Below, in pieces: positions 30,704 to 38,296 of a stretch of 64,000 bases of DNA; position 1 is the stretch's first letter; each line of letters begins with the position of its first letter. This stretch comes from Flavobacterium silvisoli (GTDB lineage Bacteria > Bacteroidota > Bacteroidia > Flavobacteriales > Flavobacteriaceae), in assembly GCF_004329815.1 (NCBI RefSeq), contig NZ_SJPE01000009.1, positions 1 to 64,000 on the forward strand. The letters are read 5' to 3'. The position numbers were made by a program, and so were the translations under genes. The notes under the pieces are model-generated. The model was not told the DNA's origin. It searched no databases and worked only from the letters and a program-made list of their open reading frames with translations.

Positions 30704-33700
30704 TTATAGTAGTTTTTGTATTTCATCAATAACCCGTTCAATTTCTTTTGAATCGATACCACCCTTTTCACTTTCTGTTGTAATGAACAGATTTTCATTC
30801 ATTTTGAAACCACTATCCAAATAGAACTGTTTTTTCTTTTCCCAATCGGCTTTGTAGCTTGGCACAGACAACATGCCCAAATGTTCTAAAATTATAATAT
30901 CTCCCGCCGGGTCAACAAACGTAAAATCGGGAATTCGTTTTTGCCCATTTTTACCAATAAATTCCTTTTCATACTCAAAAGGGACTTCACGGTATTCCAA
31001 TTCATTTGAAATAATTACTTCTGATTTGCTTCTTACCAAAAGCCCTTCTTTTTTTGTTTTGTGAATTAGCCCTTCCACAAAAGGGATGTGTGATTTTGCT
31101 TCTCTAATGGAAGGCTTGAATAAATGTGTATTCCTTTTAGAAGTCTCAGAGTGTTGTGGTTTTGACAGATTAATTATCCAATGCGGATTATCGCCCTCTA
31201 CCAATAAAACTAGTTTTCGTTTGGCACGAGTTAATGCGGTATAAATCAGTTCTCGTGAAATTACCCTTCCTGTTTTAGGAATGATAAGGAATACATATTC
31301 AAAATCACTTCCCTGGCTCTTGTGCACTGTTATGGTGTATGCCAGTTCAATGTTGGCCTCATCAGTTTCTGTCTGTCCTTGTGATTTGTATCCAAAAGTT
31401 ACGTTTTCTTCCATTCCTGCAAAGGCAACGTTTGCATGGCCTTTGTATGTATTGGTTACAACACCTAATAGTCCGTTGGAAAGCTGGTGTTGTTGATTAC
31501 CCGGATAGCCTTCTTTCCACTCATTTTTTGTCTGGATAACTTTGTCGAACTGCCCAATTTTATAATCACCAATTTTAGCCGCACCGTTAAGATCTTTTCT
31601 AAACTGGTTCTGAATAATTTGATTAAGGTTGAAAGTGCCCCAAAAAGGAGCCTTTACGGGAGTAAGGATTTGAAATAATTCAATCTTTGATGTATCTATC
31701 CCCTTATCACTTACCCCTATAGATTTATTTAAATTGATTTCATCATACTCATCATCAAGGTTAAGTACTTTTACCAAAGTTTGATTTATTTTCTGGTAAA
31801 GTTCTTTTTCATCCTGCCAGTTTTCGACCATTAAGTCATTCATACTTTTATTGTCGCCTAATTTTGAAAATATGAGGTCGGCATTTTTACCGGGTTTTAA
31901 TCCCGAATACCAGGATGCTAATGTTAAACAGTCTGAATTCTCACCTTCCACTGTTCTTACCACTTCTTTTAATCTTGCCAGTGCATGAATTACGGCACCA
32001 TCTTCGTCTTCAGGTGTTAGTGATTCAATATAGTTACATAAATCAGCAAATGGTCTTCCTGCACCAATAGGAGGTAATTGGTAAGGGTCACCTACTAAAA
32101 TGATTCGTTTTATGTGTGACATGTCTAAAGCCTGAAAAAGTGCATACAGGTCATCTTCTGTCAACATAGAACACTCATCAATTATTAGATTTTGTTCGCC
32201 TTTATATTTTTCAGGCCCATTAAACTTAGGCTTCATTCTATCAAAATCAAATCTTTTTTGCTTTGCAAGGAATTGTGCTATTGTAAAGGCTGATGCATTG
32301 GCCATCTTTTCTAATTTTACCCTTGCTTTGCCGGTAGGAGCAAGCAGTAAAATCCCTTCTTTCTTTAACTCCTTACTACCAAATAGCGCACCCAATACGG
32401 TTGTTTTTCCTGTTCCTGCCGGACCATGAAGGACAGACAATTTTCTGCTGGTTAATTGCTGCAGAGCTGTCACCTGATCCTCTAACGCAGCCACATGCTT
32501 ATTGTTGTCAGGATTAAAGATGATGCCGTTCTTCTCAATTACTTTTTTTACAAGTTCATTCCATTCTTCGTTTTCAGTTTCTAATTGTTTTGTGCCCCTC
32601 GCTATTAATACCTTTCTTAAATAGGTTTCAATTTGTTCATATACCAATAACTGCAAGGCGTCGCTATCACTGGTGTTGAAGTATGCAAGTCTACTTTTCA
32701 TAAAATTGAGGTTGCTGGTAATGTAGTTTGTAGGTACTACAGTAGAGCGCTGGAGGTTAAGCAGGTTTAAGCTTTCCGTAATTTCACTCACCGACAATAA
32801 AGTGTCACCATCTAACGTAGCAGCTTTTAAAATACTTATAATCAATGCTCGTATTCTTCTTTTGTCTAAGGGTGATTCGACCAGTTGCGGTTTCTCGGGA
32901 ATGTTGTCTCCCTGTATTGCAGCATCTTCAAAAAGACCATTGTCTATAGTCTCTACAGCAATTGGATAGTGTTCTTGGTCTCCGGGATCTAATTCCGCTA
33001 TCAGATATGGGTTTTCAAGTAATTCTTTGTCAGAGACTTTGGCATCCAACTTATTTCTTAAGTTACTGTCAAACCAATTTTTAATTTGGTCGGATGAAAG
33101 CTCAAAACGGGATAGTAACTGTAATAGGTTTAATCTATCTTGTGTTTCATTTAACCAGATGTCTTTAAAATGAGCAAATTCTTTGCTGTAGGGTTTGCCA
33201 TAAATGGTGGTAGTTCCATAAACTAAATCTTCCCACATTTCCCATGGATTATCTTTACTGCCAAGATTATGTTCTCTTCTTAGATCTTGCTCGAGTAAGT
33301 TGCCATATTGAAAACCAAATGCAAGCAGGGCATTGGCAAATGAAGGAAACGGCCCCATGCTTTCTTTAACCTTTCCTATTTGCCTGTCAATCCAAATTAA
33401 ATTTTCAGTCCAATGCCCTCGAACGATTCCGTGTTCTCTAATGCGTTCGACGACTGCCTTTAGTTTAGCTAAAACTATAAGCATAGTGCTGTCATTTACC
33501 CAAGCACTTCCATATGCAAATTCTTCTATTATTTCCTGACGACTTCCTGTGTCCTGAAGTGTTAACTTGATTTCATCAAGCAGTTCATATTTTGTTTTAT
33601 GTATATCTCCGTTCCTATAAACATAATCATCAGGCAGGTCTAAGTATTCCTGATAGGGAATGAGTACCCCTTCACTGTGTGGTTCACTTGGATTAATACC

Positions 33701-34360
33701 GTGAGTAATCAGCCTATCCCAAAGAGGATAGGTATAGTTTTCCTTACTATCATATTCTATTACAGGCGATTTTTTTTTAATAATCCCTATGCCTGCGATT
33801 AGCCTACGTAAATCTTCATCAACAGGATTGGCTCCTTTAACATAATAGACTGCAAGGGATTGATTTTCCTTTATGGGATCAAAAAACGTATGCAAAACCG
33901 CATTTTGAGCCTTGGACGTATAAAGCCAGGATGATGGAAATGGAGAGTTTTCATCAAAAGGAATATCCGGGTACAAGTTGCGTAATTCCTTTTGATTATT
34001 TTTCAACATCCATTTAAACGGTACAGCAAAACTACTGAACGGTGGTACATCAATAGTGGTAGGCTTTAATGCAGCATGTGGGATATCCTTTCCTGAATTA
34101 TGACTATACGGATGAATGAAAAGACGTTTATAACCTGATGTATTCATGAAAGCACCACCTTCTGCCTTGCAAGGAGGCAGAAAAGTACCTTGAATTTCAT
34201 TCCAGGCTTTACCCGCATTTTGTTCTTCTAGAACATCATTTTTTTCAGCCAGGATACGAGGCAAATGTTTGCAGTAAGTATTTTGTGCAGGATGTTTACA
34301 GATACTTCCATTCCATTTATTGTCGTGCCAGGCAATTCTTATTGAGAGGTGTTTATTCAT
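30704..34360 (-). CDS. RecD-like SF1B helicase with C-terminal PD-(D/E)XK-like domain (1218 aa)
   Basis: The N-terminal 120 residues (IRIAWHDNKWNGSICKHPAQ; Cys21, Cys30, Cys64) form an unusual module, possibly metal-binding. The helicase core includes Walker A LHGPAGTGKTTVLG (about 640), Walker B LIIDECSM (about 730), GDPYQLPPIGAGRPF, and YTITVHKSQGSDFEYVFLI with YTALTRAKRKLVLL, all typical of RecD2/TraA-type SF1B enzymes. The last 115 residues have VRSKSEVIISNEL (about 1107), RIPDFTFVDPAGDIIILEHL (about 1143-1162) and a downstream WEKKKQF, a restriction-endonuclease-like pattern in which the E-X-K is EHLG, as I recall from some UvrD/HelD-type proteins. It overlaps the upstream DUF6602-like gene by 8 bp, indicating coupled translation. 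Confidence 0.85.
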   Translation of the reverse strand: MNKHLSIRIAWHDNKWNGSICKHPAQNTYCKHLPRILAEKNDVLEEQNAGKAWNEIQGTFLPPCKAEGGAFMNTSGYKRLFIHPYSHNSGKDIPHAALKPTTIDVPPFSSFAVPFKWMLKNNQKELRNLYPDIPFDENSPFPSSWLYTSKAQNAVLHTFFDPIKENQSLAVYYVKGANPVDEDLRRLIAGIGIIKKKSPVIEYDSKENYTYPLWDRLITHGINPSEPHSEGVLIPYQEYLDLPDDYVYRNGDIHKTKYELLDEIKLTLQDTGSRQEIIEEFAYGSAWVNDSTMLIVLAKLKAVVERIREHGIVRGHWTENLIWIDRQIGKVKESMGPFPSFANALLAFGFQYGNLLEQDLRREHNLGSKDNPWEMWEDLVYGTTTIYGKPYSKEFAHFKDIWLNETQDRLNLLQLLSRFELSSDQIKNWFDSNLRNKLDAKVSDKELLENPYLIAELDPGDQEHYPIAVETIDNGLFEDAAIQGDNIPEKPQLVESPLDKRRIRALIISILKAATLDGDTLLSVSEITESLNLLNLQRSTVVPTNYITSNLNFMKSRLAYFNTSDSDALQLLVYEQIETYLRKVLIARGTKQLETENEEWNELVKKVIEKNGIIFNPDNNKHVAALEDQVTALQQLTSRKLSVLHGPAGTGKTTVLGALFGSKELKKEGILLLAPTGKARVKLEKMANASAFTIAQFLAKQKRFDFDRMKPKFNGPEKYKGEQNLIIDECSMLTEDDLYALFQALDMSHIKRIILVGDPYQLPPIGAGRPFADLCNYIESLTPEDEDGAVIHALARLKEVVRTVEGENSDCLTLASWYSGLKPGKNADLIFSKLGDNKSMNDLMVENWQDEKELYQKINQTLVKVLNLDDEYDEINLNKSIGVSDKGIDTSKIELFQILTPVKAPFWGTFNLNQIIQNQFRKDLNGAAKIGDYKIGQFDKVIQTKNEWKEGYPGNQQHQLSNGLLGVVTNTYKGHANVAFAGMEENVTFGYKSQGQTETDEANIELAYTITVHKSQGSDFEYVFLIIPKTGRVISRELIYTALTRAKRKLVLLVEGDNPHWIINLSKPQHSETSKRNTHLFKPSIREAKSHIPFVEGLIHKTKKEGLLVRSKSEVIISNELEYREVPFEYEKEFIGKNGQKRIPDFTFVDPAGDIIILEHLGMLSVPSYKADWEKKKQFYLDSGFKMNENLFITTESEKGGIDSKEIERVIDEIQKLL

Positions 34361-35390
34361 CTTTTTTTCCGGATAATAATTGTTGTCTTATCAATTTTCT
34401 TTTGGCATTAATACCTGTGTTAATCGTATTTTCTATTCGATAGCCTGAAGATTTTAAAAAACCTAATCGGTCTTTTACTTTAAAAACATCTTCTATCTTT
34501 TCAAAACCGGGTTTTACTATAAACGGTGACCTAGTTCGCTGATAATAAACTTTCAGGATGCTTTGAAGTATCAATTGAATGCCTACGTCATAATATTTTT
34601 CATCCTCGTGCGTGTGTTTGTACCAGACAAAAGTGGTTTCAATACCATCGGATTTAATGTTTGATGATTGTTCCTCAGTTTTTAGTATGCTAAGCTTGTC
34701 TAAAACTGTTATCAGCTTGACAATGGCATCATAAGGATATTTTTTTAAAGGCTCAATGCAAGAATTAAACACATCATTTGCAATCGTCAGTGAATCTGCA
34801 GCACCAAAATCTGATGTGAATCCTACTAAAATAGTAGCAGGGGCAACCACATTGATTTTTTCAAAAGCACTTTTTGTAGCAAGTTCCGTATTCTGTTTCC
34901 TTATATAGTGACGAGATAATGAGGCCGCATCCGCAAGGCAATCTAATTCGTGGTTAATGTCAGCTTTCCTTAATGTTTTTTTAACCGATATGACTGCTAT
35001 AATACCTTCAGGAGGTACTATAGCAAATTCCTCAAATTGTTCGTAAACAGGATAATTACCCACATCAAAAATTATAATGTCTAATTGCCTTGAGTGTTGG
35101 TCTCCCTCATTTTCGATTATACGACTATTGTCGTTTTCGCCTACCATTGCTTCAGGGCGCAGTATAAATCCAGAAAGTGCTTTGAGGTTTTTTGGCAAGT
35201 ATTTGTTTAAAGTGCTACGGAGGATACTTTCAATAAAACGTCCTTCTTCGGCAGTATGGTCTGAACCGGCAGCAAGTTCGCCATCCTTTTTTATCTGCTG
35301 CTTTGGAATTAATGCTTCAATCTGTTTGTATTTGTTTAAAATAGCTTCAATTTCATTGTTGAAAAAAGTACTTATTCGCTGCTTCGCCAT
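34353..35390 (-). CDS. DUF6602-like, nuclease-fold protein (345 aa)
   Basis: 345 residues, first gene of the defence-like operon. Residues 36-70 (AAGSDHTAEEGRFIESILRS) and 100-140 (SRQLDIIIFDVGN then PPEGIIAVISVKKTL) match the layout of DUF6602 proteins as I remember them, which resemble PD-(D/E)XK nucleases: Glu49, Asp104, then a V-x-V-K strand with Lys137. Position 135 is Ser where a catalytic Glu is expected, so the enzyme may be weak, or this may be a binding or targeting subunit. Strong TAnnTTTG promoter 66 bp upstream. It is followed by the RecD-like gene with an 8-bp overlap. Confidence 0.7.
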   Translation of the reverse strand: MAKQRISTFFNNEIEAILNKYKQIEALIPKQQIKKDGELAAGSDHTAEEGRFIESILRSTLNKYLPKNLKALSGFILRPEAMVGENDNSRIIENEGDQHSRQLDIIIFDVGNYPVYEQFEEFAIVPPEGIIAVISVKKTLRKADINHELDCLADAASLSRHYIRKQNTELATKSAFEKINVVAPATILVGFTSDFGAADSLTIANDVFNSCIEPLKKYPYDAIVKLITVLDKLSILKTEEQSSNIKSDGIETTFVWYKHTHEDEKYYDVGIQLILQSILKVYYQRTRSPFIVKPGFEKIEDVFKVKDRLGFLKSSGYRIENTINTGINAKRKLIRQQLLSGKKDE

Positions 35391-35455
35391 TTTTAATTCA
35401 TTTTTTATTAGGGTGGTTATTGGAGTTACAATCTAAAATTTTGAGATTATTATTT

Positions 35456-35485
35456 CAAATATAGTTAAAGATTTACCTACAGCAA
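35456..35485 (-). promoter_or_regulatory. Bacteroidota-type promoter of the three-gene operon
   Basis: On the minus strand TATATTTG (35463-35456) matches the TAnnTTTG -7 box, with TTG (35485-35483) 19 bp upstream as the -33 element. A start near 35450 would give a 5' leader of about 60 nt before the DUF6602-like ATG. Confidence 0.7.
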
Positions 35486-35543
35486 TATTTCTTTATGTAG
35501 AATCTTATTGGCAAGAATTGTTTAAATATTTGTAGATTTGGAT

Positions 35544-36176
35544 ATGCAATTATCTTATAAAAGCGACTGTCCTAACCAAGTACATCAGTTAAACCTGTCT
35601 ATTTCTCAAAATTATTATCTTTTGAAAAACGGAGAAATCCACTACCAACAAAAGAAATTCGATGTTAATTGGGGAAATTATAGCCGAACCGGCAAACGGC
35701 ATTTGGTTAACTTCTTGATCAGGGACCATTACAGCAATTGTTTCTATGCTGAAACTCATCCCATTGATGAGATGCCTCATTTAAAGGAGTTTTTGTTTAA
35801 CGCATGGAAGGAGAAAGAAGATTTTGAATTTTGCGGCATTCCGAATTATATAATCGGCGGAAAACATATAGTGGAGTCTTATCCTGATATTTTGAACTTT
35901 TGTAAAAATACCAATTGCACTTTCGAATTGGCAACGAGCGGTTTTGCTACTGGAATACGCTCAGTTAGGGATTGGGAAAAGAACATCAAATATTTTACAC
36001 TTTTTGAAAACTTGAGGCACATTGATGATTTTCAAAGTAATTCAAATCTAATTTGTAGGGAAATCAATTTACGAGATAGTGGTAAGACAGAGCCTAACTT
36101 GAAAAAATGGATTGAGAACATTTCTCAGGTTAAGTCCTATAATACTGATGCCGAATTTTATAATCTATTCTTATAA
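35544..36176 (+). CDS. Integrase-core-like (RNase H fold) protein, probably catalytically inactive (210 aa)
   Basis: ATG 35544 is preferred over the TTG two codons earlier, because that TTG forms part of a TAGATTTG box (35533-35540). The layout KKFDVNWGNYSRTGKRHLVN, FLIRDHYSNCFYAETHP, GIPNYIIGGKHIVESYPDI and RSVRDWEKNI follows a retroviral-type integrase core, with the second catalytic Asp position occupied by Gly (IIGG instead of a D-containing strand). It is therefore likely a domesticated or decayed transposase-like domain. It has no terminal repeats or second subunit nearby. It shares the divergent intergenic region with the DUF6602 operon, so it may be regulated with it. Moderate confidence in the fold, low in function. 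Confidence 0.45.
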   Translation: MQLSYKSDCPNQVHQLNLSISQNYYLLKNGEIHYQQKKFDVNWGNYSRTGKRHLVNFLIRDHYSNCFYAETHPIDEMPHLKEFLFNAWKEKEDFEFCGIPNYIIGGKHIVESYPDILNFCKNTNCTFELATSGFATGIRSVRDWEKNIKYFTLFENLRHIDDFQSNSNLICREINLRDSGKTEPNLKKWIENISQVKSYNTDAEFYNLFL

Positions 36177-36192
36177 AAACTTGTATAGGATG

Positions 36193-36843
36193 TTAAGATT
36201 TAAGAAAGGAATTGTGTTTGTCAATATAGCCAATGTTGATTTCATGGTTGTTAAGTAATAAACTATTTTTGTTTATTGAAATGCTTTTCAAATCTAATTG
36301 CACATGGCAGTTAGGACAAACGCAAATCATATTATCTAAACTATCTTTTCCATTATGTGGTTTTCCTAACGGAACAATATGATGTACTTCGGAGTAGTAA
36401 TTATTTTTTCTGATACGTAATTGTGTTCCGCAAAGTTGACAAGTGTTGTTGTAGAGCTTCTTTACTCTTTGTACCAGAGCCTTGTTTCGTAGAATTGTAT
36501 CGATTGTTCGTAAGACCCTGACAGTATCTTCACTGTTGCTAGAATCATTGTTTGATTCATTTACTTCAATACCCTCAATAAGTTGTAATTCTAATGCAGT
36601 AAATTTGTGGTATTGTTTTAGATTCTGGATGCCATCAATAATATGCAAATCTTTTTTGATTTGGAGCGCGTCTTCATTATTGTATTCTTCAATAGAATTG
36701 AATATTACATAACCATTCTTATCAAACAATACACCGGGAAACTTTTTTAAATTGTGATACCACTTTCCATCTTCGCGGTATAGAGCATGTTTAGCGTTTG
36801 TTTCAAGGATTTTATTTAGATATCTACCGTTCATTTCTAACAT
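36193..36843 (-). CDS. HNH endonuclease (216 aa)
   Basis: C-terminal HNH domain with a zinc site: Cys135 and Cys138 (CQLC), His154-His155 (EVHHIVPLG), Asn171 (LDNMICVCPNCH), Cys176, Cys179 and His180, all expected residues present. The N-terminal 80 residues (YREDGKWYHNLKKFPGVLFD, KNGYVIF) form a small domain I have seen before HNH domains, possibly recognising modified DNA. It is convergent with the integrase-like gene (16 bp apart) and divergent from the methyltransferase operon. It may be an additional, independent restriction-type nuclease. Confidence 0.85.
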   Translation of the reverse strand: MLEMNGRYLNKILETNAKHALYREDGKWYHNLKKFPGVLFDKNGYVIFNSIEEYNNEDALQIKKDLHIIDGIQNLKQYHKFTALELQLIEGIEVNESNNDSSNSEDTVRVLRTIDTILRNKALVQRVKKLYNNTCQLCGTQLRIRKNNYYSEVHHIVPLGKPHNGKDSLDNMICVCPNCHVQLDLKSISINKNSLLLNNHEINIGYIDKHNSFLKS

Positions 36844-36974
36844 TTTTTAATTTTTTTAAGTTTATAGGGAAATATTAATTGCAAATTGTCTTTTTATAAA
36901 AATGAGTTTCTTTATTTTAATTCTAAAAGTAAATATTTTCATTCATGTGAAGCTCTAAGTATTTTGATAATTCC

Positions 36975-37005
36975 TTGCATATTGTCATTTAAGTAAATAT
37001 ATTTG
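36975..37005 (+). promoter_or_regulatory. Promoter of the methyltransferase-MORC operon
   Basis: TTG (36975-36977), 20-bp spacer, TATATTTG (36998-37005), a strong match to the Bacteroidota consensus, 26 bp ahead of the TTG start of the methyltransferase. Confidence 0.7.
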
Positions 37006-37030
37006 AATAATTAATTTAAAAATTATAAAT

Positions 37031-38296
37031 TTGTTAGTTAACTATTTACCATTTAATGACTTAATAACAAATGATGAATGGACATTTAACGGTGTCCGTT
37101 CATCAGAAAAATGGACTCATGGTTATCACCGATATCCTGCCAAATTCCTGCCCAATATTGTTCAAAAAATCATCGAAACCCATACAAATGTAGGCGATAC
37201 TGTTGCGGATCTCTTTGCCGGGTGCGGAACGACTTTGGTTGAGGCTAAAGTACATGGTAGGGTTTCAATAGGAGTAGATATCAATCCTGTAGCTCAATTA
37301 ATTACTAGTGTAAAGACCAATCCAATTAATCCAGAAACGTTAGTGAATGCCTATTCTGCGATTAAAACAGTGATAGCAGACTACGATGCAGAGATTTTCA
37401 CAACTGAGGCTAAACACGATAGAATAGACTATTGGTTTTTTCCTGACAATAGAAATAAAATTGCATACCTATATGAAGCTATCTTGGCGAGTGAACAGCC
37501 ACAACAAGTTAAAGATTTCTTTTTGGTTGCACTCTCGAACATTTTAAAAAATTGTTCCAGATGGTTGCAGTCTAGTACTAAACCTCAAAGAGACCCTAAA
37601 AAGATTATCTCAGAACCTTTTTCAGCTTTTACAAAGCAGGTAAATTCGATGGTGAAAAAGAATGATTTATTTTTTAAAGAATTAAATAAATTAAACTTTT
37701 TAACTACGGAATGTACTATCCACCTTGAAGATGCAAGGAAGACTAGTATAGCAGAAGGTTCTGTAAGCGCCGTTATAACTTCGCCGCCGTATGTGACTTC
37801 CTATGAATACGCAGATTTGCATCAATTGACGGCATATTGGTTTGATTATATATCTGATTTGAAGAATTACAGAAAGAATTTTATTGGTACATTTTACTCT
37901 TATGGTGAGACCCTAGAATGTGAATCACCAATTGCGCAAAATACTATTGAACAGCTTAAAGCTAAACACCTTCGGACAGCCAAGGAAATGACTAACTATT
38001 TCAATGACATGCAAAAAGTCGCTGTCGAAATGCATCGCATATTAAGAGATGGTGGTAGGGCATTCATTGTAATCGGAAATACAACATATAAGAATATAAA
38101 AATAGAATCGGCTGAGATTTTCGGCGAACTTCTAGAGTTAAGCGGGTTCACTATCGAAGAAGTTATTAAAAGATCAATTCCTTTTAAATTAATACCAACC
38201 ATCAGAGATGAAAATACAGGTAAGTTCACGACTTTGGCAAATGAAAACAGTAAAGAAGTGTACCCTGAAGAATATATCATCATAGCCAAAAAGTAA
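37031..38296 (+). CDS. Site-specific DNA methyltransferase (421 aa)
   Basis: The TTG start is the only suitable one (MLVNYLPFNDLITNDEWTFN). The SAM-binding motif I, DLFAGCGTTLVEAK, lies at about 61-74 and the catalytic motif ITSPPYVTSYEYADLHQ at about 249-265, so this is an N4-cytosine or N6-adenine methyltransferase of the SPPY type. WFFPDNRNKI and a central helical insert may contain the target-recognition part. The next gene (MORC/endonuclease) begins on the base after its stop. The likely role is modifying host DNA to protect it from the co-encoded nuclease; specificity cannot be read from sequence. Confidence 0.85.
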   Translation: MLVNYLPFNDLITNDEWTFNGVRSSEKWTHGYHRYPAKFLPNIVQKIIETHTNVGDTVADLFAGCGTTLVEAKVHGRVSIGVDINPVAQLITSVKTNPINPETLVNAYSAIKTVIADYDAEIFTTEAKHDRIDYWFFPDNRNKIAYLYEAILASEQPQQVKDFFLVALSNILKNCSRWLQSSTKPQRDPKKIISEPFSAFTKQVNSMVKKNDLFFKELNKLNFLTTECTIHLEDARKTSIAEGSVSAVITSPPYVTSYEYADLHQLTAYWFDYISDLKNYRKNFIGTFYSYGETLECESPIAQNTIEQLKAKHLRTAKEMTNYFNDMQKVAVEMHRILRDGGRAFIVIGNTTYKNIKIESAEIFGELLELSGFTIEEVIKRSIPFKLIPTIRDENTGKFTTLANENSKEVYPEEYIIIAKK

